Shown: piece after piece, positions 8,411 through 16,029 of the stretch | Layout of the letters: every line of letters starts with the position of its first letter | Numbering within the stretch: the first letter of the stretch is position 1 | NCBI RefSeq assembly: GCF_001046635.1 | Contig: NZ_KQ130456.1 | Location: 383,501-447,500 of the forward strand | Source: Novosphingobium barchaimii LL02 | GTDB lineage: Bacteria > Pseudomonadota > Alphaproteobacteria > Sphingomonadales > Sphingomonadaceae | DNA: 64,000 bases | Direction: 5' to 3' | Notes under the pieces: model-generated | Told to the model about the DNA's origin: nothing | Database searches by the model: none | Seen by the model: only the letters and a program-made list of their open reading frames with translations | Program-made: the position numbers and the translations under genes

Positions 8411-9412
8411 ATGTTAGCTGACCTTCCTGTCGTCATGACCGCCGTTGGCTACGATTCGCCTGGCGGCCCCGAAGTTCTCCGTCCCGAAATCGTTTCGGTG
8501 CCAAAGCCCGGGCCCGGCGAAGTGCTGGTGCGGGTGGCGTTTGCCGGGGTCAATCGGCCTGACGTCGTACAGCGCACTGGTAATTATCCGCCGCCGCCGG
8601 GTGCTTCGCCGATTCCGGGGCTGGAGATCTCCGGCACGATTGCGGCTCTGGGTGAAGGGGTGACTGAGTTCATTCCCGGCCAGCAGGTCTGTGCGCTCGT
8701 GTCGGGCGGGGGGTATGCGCAATATTGCCTGGCCAAGGCTGGACACTGCCTGGCGGTGCCGGAAGGCCTTGATATGGCTGAAGCGGCGGCACTGCCCGAA
8801 ACTTTGTTCACCGTCTGGCACAATGTATTCGAGCGCGGCCATGCGCGTGAGGGCGAGACGCTGCTGGTCCACGGCGGCACCAGTGGCATCGGCACGATGG
8901 CGGCGATGCTCGGGCGCCATTTCGGGCTGACGGTAATCGTCACTTGCGGTTCGGCCGAAAAGTGCGAGGCCGCGCTGAAGATCGGCGCCACCCACGCGAT
9001 CGACTACAAGACGAGCGATTTCGTCGAAGAAGTGGCGCGTATCACCGGCGGCAAGGGGGTCGATCTCGTGCTCGACATGGTCGCGGGCAGTTATGTTCCG
9101 CGCAATCTCAAGTGCCTGGCGCCGGACGGGCGCCACGTCACCATCGCGGTACAGGGCGGGGCGAAGGCAGAGATCAACATGGCTGTCGTCATGAGCCGCC
9201 GCTACACGCTTACCGGATCGACGCTGCGGCCGCGCTCGGATGATTTCAAGACGCTGCTCGCACAGGAAATCGTCGAATGTGCGTGGCCCCTGGTGGAGGA
9301 AGGCCTGCTGCGCCCGGTAATGGACACGCGCTTTCCGTTGGCGGAGGCCGCAGCAGCCCATACACGGATGGAAGCGGGCGACCATATCGGCAAAATCGTT
9401 CTGGAGGTTTGA
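8411..9412 (+). CDS. NAD(P)H:quinone oxidoreductase, zinc-independent MDR family
   Basis: A 333-residue medium-chain dehydrogenase/reductase of the quinone oxidoreductase (PIG3/TP53I3-like) group. The N-terminal GroES-like domain runs to about residue 130; the cofactor domain contains LVHGGTSGIGTMA, the nucleotide-binding glycine motif. Zinc-ligand cysteines of classical alcohol dehydrogenases are absent. It should reduce quinones or enones with NADPH in the cytoplasm. I chose ATG 8411, which has an AGGGA about five bases upstream; an alternative is ATG 8435 (MTAVGYDSPGG), where many homologues start. It is followed by trcR with a separate likely promoter. Confidence 0.88.
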   Translation: MLADLPVVMTAVGYDSPGGPEVLRPEIVSVPKPGPGEVLVRVAFAGVNRPDVVQRTGNYPPPPGASPIPGLEISGTIAALGEGVTEFIPGQQVCALVSGGGYAQYCLAKAGHCLAVPEGLDMAEAAALPETLFTVWHNVFERGHAREGETLLVHGGTSGIGTMAAMLGRHFGLTVIVTCGSAEKCEAALKIGATHAIDYKTSDFVEEVARITGGKGVDLVLDMVAGSYVPRNLKCLAPDGRHVTIAVQGGAKAEINMAVVMSRRYTLTGSTLRPRSDDFKTLLAQEIVECAWPLVEEGLLRPVMDTRFPLAEAAAAHTRMEAGDHIGKIVLEV

Positions 9413-9496
9413 ACTGCGGCAGGCCGGGCCGGAAGTCCGCTGGGCGGTCCCACCTGGAACCTCCGGCGCTATCCTGCAAAAAACCTAGGCTTTCGC

Positions 9497-9525
9497 TTGC
9501 CCATTGCGCAAAATTTCCCTAAATC
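9497..9525 (+). promoter_or_regulatory. Candidate sigma-70-type promoter for trcR
   Basis: TTGCCC (9497-9502) and TAAATC (9520-9525) are separated by 17 bases, an A/T-rich spacer in otherwise GC-rich DNA. Transcription would start near 9532, about 50 bases before the trcR ATG. This is based on pattern only. Confidence 0.4.
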
Positions 9526-9583
9526 GGCATGGTACGGCCACTCCGCAGGGGTGGCCCTTATTGTTTCCGCCGGGGATAGAGAC

Positions 9584-10291
9584 ATGAGCCAGCCCACTCC
9601 GCTGATGCCGCACGCAACCGCCTCGTGGTTGGTCGACATCACTTCTTTGACTTTTGAGCAGATTGCAGAGTTCTGCGGTCTCCACATGCTTGAAGTTCAG
9701 GCCATGGCCGACGATCTGGCCTCCAGCAAGTACACCGGACGCGACCCTGTTCGCTCTGGGGAGCTGACGATGGAAGAGATCGAAAAGGGGCAGGCCAACC
9801 CCGAATACAAGTTGCGCATGCACAAGGTGCCGGTCAACGCGAGCCGTACCAAGGGTCCGCGCTACACGCCGGTATCCAAGCGCCAGGACAAGCCGGACGG
9901 TATCGCCTGGATCCTGCGTAACCACGCCGAGGTTTCGGACGCTCAGATCGGCAAGCTGATCGGCACCACGCGCAACACGATCGCGGCGATTCGCGACCGT
10001 TCGCACTGGAACATTAACAACATCACGCCAAAGGACCCGGTAACGCTGGGTCTGTGCTCGCAGCGCGAACTGGACGCCCTGGTTGCCAAGGCAGCCAAGA
10101 AGGCCGGCATTCAGGAAGACGAGAACGCGACCAACGAGCGTCTGACCGACGACCGCGACGCCCTGATCGAGGAACTGCGCGCAGAGCGTCAGGCCCAGGT
10201 ACAAGCCGCCAGCGCGGCCGCGCAGGAAGCCGAAGTCGCTGCCTGGCTTGAAGCCAAGCGCGCCGCCGAGGCTGAAGAGCGCAACCAGTAA
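9584..10291 (+). CDS. trcR: Cell cycle transcriptional regulator TrcR (DUF1013)
   Basis: A 235-residue DUF1013 protein, a family nearly confined to alphaproteobacteria and named TrcR for its role in cell-cycle transcription (acting with GcrA/CcrM-type control in Caulobacter relatives). Conserved blocks include SWLVDITSLTFEQIAEFC, then a helix-turn-helix-like segment LIGTTRNTIAAIRDRSHWN at about 125-145 and NITPKDPVTLGLCSQRELD. The C-terminal 50 residues are a charged Ala/Glu/Arg-rich coiled coil that varies in the family. ATG 9584 is preceded by GGGGATAGAGAC; the longer frame from 9497 overlaps the promoter and is rejected. Two hairpins follow the gene and it appears to be a single-gene unit. 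Confidence 0.92.
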   Translation: MSQPTPLMPHATASWLVDITSLTFEQIAEFCGLHMLEVQAMADDLASSKYTGRDPVRSGELTMEEIEKGQANPEYKLRMHKVPVNASRTKGPRYTPVSKRQDKPDGIAWILRNHAEVSDAQIGKLIGTTRNTIAAIRDRSHWNINNITPKDPVTLGLCSQRELDALVAKAAKKAGIQEDENATNERLTDDRDALIEELRAERQAQVQAASAAAQEAEVAAWLEAKRAAEAEERNQ

Positions 10292-10299
10292 ATATGTAT

Positions 10300-10330
10300 A
10301 GCCGGCAGATGCTTCATGCATCTGCCGGCT
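10300..10330 (+). terminator. Perfect 13-bp hairpin after trcR
   Basis: AGCCGGCAGATGC and its exact complement enclose a five-base loop (TTCAT), starting nine bases after the trcR stop. No T run follows, so it more likely protects the mRNA 3' end or assists the terminator that follows than ends transcription alone. Confidence 0.6.
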
Positions 10331-10349
10331 AAGTTTGCGTATGCATACA

Positions 10350-10393
10350 AAGCCCAGCTTCCGCCGTTCCGGCAGGGGCTGGGCTTTTTTTTT
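10350..10393 (+). terminator. Intrinsic terminator of trcR
   Basis: Arms AAGCCCAGC (10350-10358) and GCTGGGCTT (10378-10386) with an internal GC-rich loop are followed by nine T residues (10385-10393). This is a canonical rho-independent terminator on the plus strand. Confidence 0.9.
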
Positions 10394-10530
10394 CGAACCA
10401 TGATCGGGCTGCCGGATAGTTATCTGGCGAAGGGCTGGGCGCGGTTCGCAGAGCCCAATCCCCGCGTCGGCGAGCGGAACGCAAGGCGCTGCAGTTCGAA
10501 GTGGCGGGCGGCTGAACCGCCCGCCGGGTA

Positions 10531-10953
10531 TCATTCCGCTGCGGCGGGCAGCACCAGTTCCACTTCGGCGGCCGGCAGGCGCGCCATGGCGGGGGGAATC
10601 TGGCCGCCGCTGGGGCTGAGGCGCCCTTCGAGGCGGGCTCCCTGTTCGATGGTCAGCGCGTCATAGGCGACGTCGCCTTCGATCCGGGCGGTCTTGAGGA
10701 TCACCACTTCGCGGGCGGCGACGGAGCCGCGCACGAGTCCGGCGATTCGCACCGATTCGGCACGCACGGCGCCGGTGATCTCGCTGCCTTCACCCTGGAC
10801 GAGCGAATTGCAGGTGATGTCGCCCTCGACGCTGCCGTCGACGTGCAGGTCGGCGCTGGCCTGGATATTGCCGGTGATGGTGGTGTCCGAGCCCAGCATC
10901 GAGAAACTCGTGCTGGTGCCGGTTACGCGGGAGCTAATGAAGGCCTTTGCCAT
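10531..10953 (-). CDS. Bactofilin (polymer-forming cytoskeletal protein)
   Basis: A 140-residue bactofilin. The middle about 90 residues, from MLGSDTTITGNIQASADLHVDGSVEGDITC onward in family alignments, form the right-handed beta-helix that polymerises without nucleotide; the flanks are low-complexity and probably disordered. Bactofilins mark cell regions for peptidoglycan remodelling. The gene begins one base after the stop of an M23 peptidase gene on the same strand, the classical bactofilin/peptidase pairing seen in Caulobacter (BacA with the LmdC type), Helicobacter and Myxococcus. A 9-bp GC hairpin (10503-10525) lies just after its stop, without a T run. Confidence 0.93.
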   Translation of the reverse strand: MAKAFISSRVTGTSTSFSMLGSDTTITGNIQASADLHVDGSVEGDITCNSLVQGEGSEITGAVRAESVRIAGLVRGSVAAREVVILKTARIEGDVAYDALTIEQGARLEGRLSPSGGQIPPAMARLPAAEVELVLPAAAE

Positions 10954-10954
10954 G

Positions 10955-12046
10955 TCAGCGTCTCTCCTTCTGTGGCTGATTGTTGTTCTGGAGGTTGCTC
11001 TGTGCGGTTCGGGCCGCTTCGAGGAAGGGGCGCGGATTGACCGGGCGGTCGTTGACCCGCACTTCGAAGTGGAGGTGCGAGCCGGTAGAGCGGCCGGTGC
11101 TGCCCATCGCGGCGATCAGCGCACCGGCATCGACTTCCTGGCCAACGTGGGCGCGGAAGCCCGAAAGGTGGCCGTAGCGGGTCATCAGGCCGTTGCCGTG
11201 AGTCACTTCCACGCAATTGCCGTAGCCGGACTTCTGGCCGACGAAGGTGACGCGGCCCTTGGCGGCGGCGTAGATCGGCGAACCCATGGGCCCAGGAAAA
11301 TCGAGCCCGGCATGGAACGCGGCGCCGCCGGTGAACGGGTCGGACCGGTAACCGTAGCTGGACGAGACATAGGCGACATGGGCCGGGCTGACCTGCGGGA
11401 TCGAGGCAAGGCCGCTTTCCAGTGCGTCCATGCGGGCCAGGCTCTGGCCCATGCGGCGGAAGCGGGGGTCGATGCTGCCGTTGCTGGCGGTGGCCAGCTT
11501 CAACAGCGGACCGCCCTCTGCGGTGCGGCCCGATGCGATCATCGCACGCGGGTTGAGGCCGAGCTTGCGGATGGCGTCGGTGGCCGTCCGGGAGCGGTCG
11601 TTGGCATAGCGGGTCAGGCGCTCGACCAGAGCAAGCTGCCTGGCTTCGATGCCGGCGAGGGTGCCCGCTTGGGGCAACGCCGCGCTGATCTTCTTCGCTT
11701 CGAGGCCGGTTTCGTCGGTGCTTTGCGGCTGGGCGGCCTCGTCACCTTCGGGCAGTTCGCTGATGTGGGCATCGACCATCTGCTCGATGAACTTCTGGCG
11801 GCGAGCGAGGTTGGAGGCGACCGTGTCGATATTCTCGCGGTACTGCTCGACGCTGTGTTCGGCCCGGGCGACCTTGGCCTCGCGCCCGGCGAGCGCGGCC
11901 TGCGCGGTCCCGGCGGAGACCTGCGACAAAGCCAGTGCGCCTACCGAGACGCACCACGCGCCAAGGACGCCTGTCGCAACGCCCGCGGCGATCTTCTGAC
12001 TCCGCGAAGAAATGCGGATGAAACGGACCTGTCCCTGCGATCGCAT
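10955..12046 (-). CDS. M23 family peptidoglycan endopeptidase, bactofilin partner
   Basis: A 363-residue membrane-anchored M23 (LytM) peptidase. A short cytoplasmic N-terminus is followed by one membrane segment (KIAAGVATGVLGAWCVSVGA), a coiled coil in the periplasm and a C-terminal LytM domain with FHAGLDFPGP (first zinc ligands) and HLHFEVRV (catalytic and zinc histidines), all intact, so it is predicted to be active. It should cleave peptidoglycan cross-links. I chose ATG 12046 (MRSQGQVRF); the frame is open from TTG 12115, adding 23 residues, but that start is weaker. Its stop is one base from the bactofilin start, so expression is coupled, and the peptidase is probably localised by the bactofilin scaffold. 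Confidence 0.9.
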   Translation of the reverse strand: MRSQGQVRFIRISSRSQKIAAGVATGVLGAWCVSVGALALSQVSAGTAQAALAGREAKVARAEHSVEQYRENIDTVASNLARRQKFIEQMVDAHISELPEGDEAAQPQSTDETGLEAKKISAALPQAGTLAGIEARQLALVERLTRYANDRSRTATDAIRKLGLNPRAMIASGRTAEGGPLLKLATASNGSIDPRFRRMGQSLARMDALESGLASIPQVSPAHVAYVSSSYGYRSDPFTGGAAFHAGLDFPGPMGSPIYAAAKGRVTFVGQKSGYGNCVEVTHGNGLMTRYGHLSGFRAHVGQEVDAGALIAAMGSTGRSTGSHLHFEVRVNDRPVNPRPFLEAARTAQSNLQNNNQPQKERR

Positions 12047-12471
12047 GATGAACTCACGATCGGGAAACGCAGTCCTGAGGCGCTGTAAAAACGCCCCGGC
12101 TGAAGTGGATAGCAAAACGACCCCGCTGGAAATCTAGTGTCTCAGTCCCGGCGGGCCAACTAGCAGCGGGTTATTACCAAGGCGAATCGACTGGTCCCGG
12201 CACTTTGTCGAATCGAGCCGAGGCGGACGAGTCCTGCGGCGAGTTGAGGGATACAATGTCCATCGTCATTTCCTGGTGGGGGAAATGGGGCGGGTTAGTT
12301 GATAAAGTGCACGCTTGAAACGCCTGTACCAGGGCGGTTTAGGGGCGGCGGCGACAACGATGTGAAAGACCCTGCGCGAATGTAGCAGCGCTCGGCGATG
12401 TAGGAAAATGCGCGCGTTTCGCCCTTTCTCGGTCGGTGACAGGGGGACCGCGCGGTGCTAGCGATCCGGTC
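12047..12471. other. Divergent intergenic region between the M23 peptidase gene and proA
   Basis: These 425 bases separate two divergent genes and should hold both promoters. I cannot place either with confidence. The only protein-like signal is a 20-codon reading frame on the plus strand (12256-12318, listed separately), followed by an imperfect hairpin around 12318-12342 (AAACGCC...GGGCGGTTT). No tRNA or known riboswitch pattern is visible. Confidence 0.5.
12256..12318 (+). CDS. Possible small ORF of 20 codons, unknown
   Basis: ATG 12256 opens a 20-codon frame (MSIVISWWGKWGGLVDKVHA) preceded by GAGGG at a workable ribosome-binding distance. The peptide has three tryptophans and alternating hydrophobic and charged residues, as in small membrane-active or membrane-associated peptides. 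It uses codons rare in this genome (TTA, AAA, GTT). I recognise no family; chance is the main alternative. Confidence 0.2.
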   Translation: MSIVISWWGKWGGLVDKVHA

Positions 12472-13761
12472 ATGAACCTTCAGACTTCCCTGTCCGCCGA
12501 CCCTGCCGCAGTTTCTCCCGAAGCGCTGGTCGAACAGCTGGCCCGCGATGGCCGCGCAGCGCAGCGCGTGCTGGCGCGGATCAGCGATGCGGACAAGGCA
12601 GGCGCCCTGCGCGCCGCCGCGAAGGCCCTGCGCGCGGCGGAATCCGAGATTCTCGCCGCCAATGCGCAGGATATCGCAGCGGGCGAGGCGAAGGGCCTGT
12701 CCGCCGCGCTCCTCGACCGTCTGCGGCTGGATGCCGGACGGCTGGCGGGCATTGCCGACGCTGTGGAACAGGTTGCCGCGCTGCCCGATCCGGTGGGCGA
12801 GGTGATTTCCGCCGATGAACGTCCCAACGGCCTGAAACTGTCGCGCGTGCGGGTGCCGATCGGCCTGATCGGGATCATCTACGAAAGCCGCCCCAACGTG
12901 ACCGCCGATGCCGCCGCGCTATGCCTGCGTTCGGGCAATGCGGTGATGCTGCGCGGGGGCACCGAGGCGCTCCATTCCAACCGCGCGATCCGCGCCGCGC
13001 TGGCTGCGGGCCTCGAAAGCGTCGGCATTCCCGCCGCCGCGATCCAGCTGGTGCCGACGCAGGACCGCGCCGTCGTGGGCGCGATGCTGACCGCCGCCGG
13101 GCTGATCGACATGATCGTGCCGCGCGGGGGCAAAAGCCTTGTCGCGCGGGTTCAGGCCGATGCGCGGGTGCCCGTGCTGGCCCACCTCGATGGCATCTGC
13201 CACACGTATGTTCACGCCGCAGCCGATGCGGACATGGCGCGAAAGCTGACCGTCAACGCCAAGCTGCGCCGCACCGGCATCTGCGGCGCGATGGAGACGC
13301 TGCTGCTCGACACCCAGTTTCCCGAGAGCGCTTCGGTGGTGGGCGGGTTGATCGAGGCGGGCTGCGAAGTGCGCGGCGATGCGCGCGCGCAGGCGCTCGA
13401 TTCCCGCGTGCTGCCCGCGAGCGGTGAGGACTGGGACACCGAATATCTCGACGCCGTGCTTTCGGTCGCCGTGGTCGACGGGCTGGACTGCGCCATCGAG
13501 CATATCGCCGCCCATTCCTCGCACCACACCGATGCGATCGTCACCGATGACGCCGAAGCGGCCGAGCGATTCCTCGACGAGGTCGACAGCGCCATCGTCA
13601 TGGTCAACGCCTCCAGCCAGTTCGCCGATGGCGGCGAATTCGGCCTTGGCGCCGAGATCGGCATCGCCACCGGGCGGCTCCACGCACGCGGCCCGGTCGC
13701 GCTGGAAGGGCTGACGACCTACAAGTGGCAGGTGCGCGGCTCCGGGCAGGCCCGGCCCTGA
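12472..13761 (+). CDS. proA: Glutamate-5-semialdehyde dehydrogenase (gamma-glutamyl phosphate reductase)
   Basis: A 429-residue member of the aldehyde dehydrogenase superfamily that reduces gamma-glutamyl phosphate to glutamate semialdehyde with NADPH, the second step of proline synthesis. Family landmarks are VPIGLIGIIYESRPNVTADAA cut here at the ESRPNV signature, LRGGTEA, VPRGGKSL, and RTGICGAMETLLLD carrying the catalytic cysteine. The C-terminal FGLGAEIGIATGRLHARGP is typical. ATG 12472 gives the usual length; an in-frame start at 12436 would add 12 residues. proB is not adjacent. nadD follows closely, and the arrangement proA-nadD-rsfS-rlmH is common in alphaproteobacteria. Confidence 0.96.
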   Translation: MNLQTSLSADPAAVSPEALVEQLARDGRAAQRVLARISDADKAGALRAAAKALRAAESEILAANAQDIAAGEAKGLSAALLDRLRLDAGRLAGIADAVEQVAALPDPVGEVISADERPNGLKLSRVRVPIGLIGIIYESRPNVTADAAALCLRSGNAVMLRGGTEALHSNRAIRAALAAGLESVGIPAAAIQLVPTQDRAVVGAMLTAAGLIDMIVPRGGKSLVARVQADARVPVLAHLDGICHTYVHAAADADMARKLTVNAKLRRTGICGAMETLLLDTQFPESASVVGGLIEAGCEVRGDARAQALDSRVLPASGEDWDTEYLDAVLSVAVVDGLDCAIEHIAAHSSHHTDAIVTDDAEAAERFLDEVDSAIVMVNASSQFADGGEFGLGAEIGIATGRLHARGPVALEGLTTYKWQVRGSGQARP

Positions 13762-13783
13762 TTCAAGCGGCCCTGATTCGAGC
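13754..13783 (+). repeat. 15-bp tandem duplication across the proA stop codon
   Basis: GGCCCTGATTCAAGC (13754-13768) is directly followed by GGCCCTGATTCGAGC (13769-13783), one mismatch in 15. The first copy contains the proA stop codon. In the nadD frame it would encode a repeated ALIQA/ALIRA if translation started upstream at 13725. Confidence 0.8.
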
Positions 13784-13784
13784 G

Positions 13785-14459
13785 GTGCAGAAGACCCGCT
13801 GCGGCCCGCTCACCGGCCTGCTGGGCGGCAGTTTCAACCCGGCGCACGGCGGGCACCGGCGGATCACCTTGTTCTGCATCGACGCGCTGGGGCTGGATGA
13901 GGCATGGTGGCTGGTGTCGCCGGGCAATCCGCTCAAACCGGCCGCCGGCATGGCGCCGCTGCCCGCGCGAGTCGAATCGGCCCGCAAACAGGCCCGCCGC
14001 GCGCGGATTCGCCCCACCGCGATAGAGCGTGAACTGGGCACCCGGTACACGGTCGATACGCTGAAAGCGCTGCTGCGGCGTTACCCGAAACGGCGCTTCG
14101 TTTGGCTGATGGGGGCGGACAATCTCGCCCAGTTGCACCGCTGGAAAGACTGGCGAACGATCGCCCGACTCATGCCGATTGCGGTAATCGCCCGTCCGGG
14201 GTATGATGGCGCTGCCCTCGCGAGCCCCGCGATGGCCTGGCTGCGGCGTTACCGGACGTCCATGACCAGTCTTCGCGGCCCGGAAAGGTGGAGCGCACCT
14301 GCGCTAGTGACGTTGCGATTCGACCCCGATACGCGGTCGGCCACGGCTATACGCCAGGCGGATCCGGAGTGGGCACGGAAGTCCTCAGGTGGATTTTCGC
14401 GAGATGCGGTCACGCACAGGCCCCTATGTGGAACGCCCATCAACGGATCGGCAGCGTGA
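13785..14459 (+). CDS. nadD: Nicotinate-nucleotide adenylyltransferase
   Basis: A nucleotidyltransferase that adenylates nicotinate mononucleotide to deamido-NAD. The N-terminal GLLGGSFNPAHGGHRRI holds the (H/T)xGH nucleotide-binding motif; WWLVSPGNPLK, RRFVWLMGADNLAQLHRW and the C-terminal SATAIR (in place of ISSTxIR) are all family landmarks. I chose GTG 13785, giving 224 residues, because it leaves the GLLGGSF motif near the N-terminus as in homologues; ATG 13725 inside proA would add 20 residues including a duplicated pentapeptide. Neither has a clear ribosome-binding site. With rsfS 114 bases downstream, this is the standard nadD-rsfS-rlmH arrangement. NadC of the same pathway is encoded at 36 kb. 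Confidence 0.9.
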   Translation: MQKTRCGPLTGLLGGSFNPAHGGHRRITLFCIDALGLDEAWWLVSPGNPLKPAAGMAPLPARVESARKQARRARIRPTAIERELGTRYTVDTLKALLRRYPKRRFVWLMGADNLAQLHRWKDWRTIARLMPIAVIARPGYDGAALASPAMAWLRRYRTSMTSLRGPERWSAPALVTLRFDPDTRSATAIRQADPEWARKSSGGFSRDAVTHRPLCGTPINGSAA

Positions 14460-14573
14460 GAGGCTTTTCGGCCCTTCTCCTGCACAACCGGCACATCAAG
14501 AAAACGATCGCTCGCGCCGCGGTGGCTTCCACCGCGTACGGTCGATCCCTGAAAGGAGCAGACCTACACTAAG

Positions 14574-14978
14574 ATGCCACAGGCACAGATACAGCCGGCC
14601 GCAACCGGCGCAACGCCCCCGCTGAGCCCCACGGTTCAGCATGAAGATCCGCTGCTGAACCTGATCCTCCAGTCGCTGGATGACGATCAGGTGCAGGATC
14701 TCGTGACCATCGACCTCGATGGCAAGTCCAGCATCGCGGACTTCATGGTGATCGGTTCCGGTCGTTCCACCCGTCAGGTCGCGGCCATGGCGCAGAAACT
14801 TGGCGAACGCCTCAAGCAGGGCGGCTTCGGCGGCCCGCGCATCGAAGGCCTGCCCGCAGCCGACTGGGTTCTGGTCGATGCCGGCGGCGTGGTGGTTCAC
14901 CTGTTCCGCCCCGAAGTGCGCACGTTCTACAACCTGGAACGCATGTGGGGCTTCGACGGACCGACCGGCGCAGCCTGA
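14574..14978 (+). CDS. rsfS: Ribosomal silencing factor RsfS
   Basis: A 134-residue RsfS/Iojap protein. It binds ribosomal protein uL14 on the large subunit and blocks joining with the small subunit, saving energy in starvation. Conserved blocks are VTIDLDGKSSIADFMVIGSG, STRQVAAMAQKL, then GLPAADWVLVDAGGVVVHLF and YNLERMWG near the end. The first about 25 residues are a variable extension. Its place directly before rlmH is conserved across bacteria. In the 140-base gap to rlmH two small stem-loops are visible (about 14990-15012 and GGTCGTC...GACGACC near 15031-15050). Confidence 0.95.
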   Translation: MPQAQIQPAATGATPPLSPTVQHEDPLLNLILQSLDDDQVQDLVTIDLDGKSSIADFMVIGSGRSTRQVAAMAQKLGERLKQGGFGGPRIEGLPAADWVLVDAGGVVVHLFRPEVRTFYNLERMWGFDGPTGAA

Positions 14979-15119
14979 CCGCTGCGCTGCAAGGCTCCCT
15001 TTCAGGGGAGCCTGCTGGAGGATGAGCCCCGGTCGTCGCAAGTGACGACCTGAACGACCGGGCACCCTTTCGAAAGGACTCTGCGCGCAGGGCCACGCTG
15101 TCCTGTGCGTACATGGATC

Positions 15120-15545
15120 ATGCTGCTTCACATCATCGCCCGCGGCAAGATCGCCCGCTCGCCCGAGGCCGACCTGCTCGACCGCTATGCGAAGCGCATT
15201 GCCTGGCCGTTCCGCCACAGCGAACTGCCCGATGTCGGCGGCAGGATTCCTCCTCCCACCCAGACTCCCAGCCGCGATGTGCTGCTGGACGAACGCGGCA
15301 AGACGATGAGTTCGGAGGAATTCGCCGCGCTGCTCGGCCGCTGGCGCGATGAAGGCGTGCGCGAATGCCGCTTTCTGATCGGCGCCGCCGATGGCCACGG
15401 CGACGAAGCGCGGGGGCGGGCCGATCACCTGCTTTGCTTCGGACGGATGACCTGGCCGCACATGATGGCCCGGGCGATGCTGGCCGAACAGTTGTGGCGG
15501 GCCACGGCAATTCTGGCCGGGCATCCCTATCACCGTTCGGGCTGA
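15120..15545 (+). CDS. rlmH: 23S rRNA (pseudouridine-1915-N3)-methyltransferase RlmH
   Basis: A 141-residue SPOUT methyltransferase that uses SAM to methylate pseudouridine 1915 in helix 69 of 23S rRNA on the assembled ribosome. The knot region shows FLIGAADGHG (SAM-binding loop), then MTWPHMMARAMLAEQLWRA and the terminal HPYHRSG, all diagnostic. E. coli RlmH is 155 residues. I chose ATG 15120 (MLLHIIARG), which aligns with the family start; a GTG at 15105 in frame would add five residues. No strong ribosome-binding site is visible for either. Confidence 0.95.
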   Translation: MLLHIIARGKIARSPEADLLDRYAKRIAWPFRHSELPDVGGRIPPPTQTPSRDVLLDERGKTMSSEEFAALLGRWRDEGVRECRFLIGAADGHGDEARGRADHLLCFGRMTWPHMMARAMLAEQLWRATAILAGHPYHRSG

Positions 15546-15667
15546 CGCGGATTCGTGGCTGAATCTGCGATGAACCGGGAAACCTATTTGTCGTCAGTGC
15601 GTTAAGCAGGAAGAACGAATTCGGCCGTGCCTTTTGGAGAGCGCCGCCTGCTCCGGGAGCCTGTTAA

Positions 15668-15952
15668 GTGCAAACCGAAATGACCAATCGCCGCCTCGCA
15701 GGCGTCACCTCCATTTCGCGCGCGGAAGCAGAGCGTGCGCCGATCCGCCGACAAGTGAGCGACGATGCCGTTCCGCCGCACCTCCTGCGTGATACGGCGC
15801 GTACCGCCGGTATGTTCCAGCGCTCCGTGCTTGGCCATATGGACCACAAGGAATGGCTTGGCCGCGTGCGTGCGGATGGCCAGCGGCTGATGGATCTTCT
15901 GTCGGAAATGGGTTTCAACCCCAGCGAAGCGCGCGGCGACACCGGGTCGTAG
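15668..15952 (+). CDS. Conserved-looking hypothetical protein, 94 residues
   Basis: I do not recognise this protein. The GTG start at 15668 has a well-placed GGGAG eight bases upstream; ATG 15680 would shorten it by four residues. The codons show the strong third-position G/C bias of real genes here. The protein is soluble and charged, with a C-terminal helical half (FQRSVLGHMDHKEWLGRVRA, then DGQRLMDLLSEMGFNP). It lies between rlmH and the EnvC-like gene in the same direction, so a cell-envelope or ribosome link is possible but unsupported. Confidence 0.6.
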   Translation: MQTEMTNRRLAGVTSISRAEAERAPIRRQVSDDAVPPHLLRDTARTAGMFQRSVLGHMDHKEWLGRVRADGQRLMDLLSEMGFNPSEARGDTGS

Positions 15953-16029
15953 GCACGGCGGGGAGGTAATGGCCTGCGCCATGTTCTTCCCTCTTCCCGG
16001 CTGACTCGCGGTGCCCTAGTTAAGCCTGC

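Noticed and set aside
10503-10525. GC hairpin after the bactofilin stop as intrinsic terminator
   Set aside because: The stem is perfect (9 bp) but no T run follows on the minus strand, so I do not call it a terminator.
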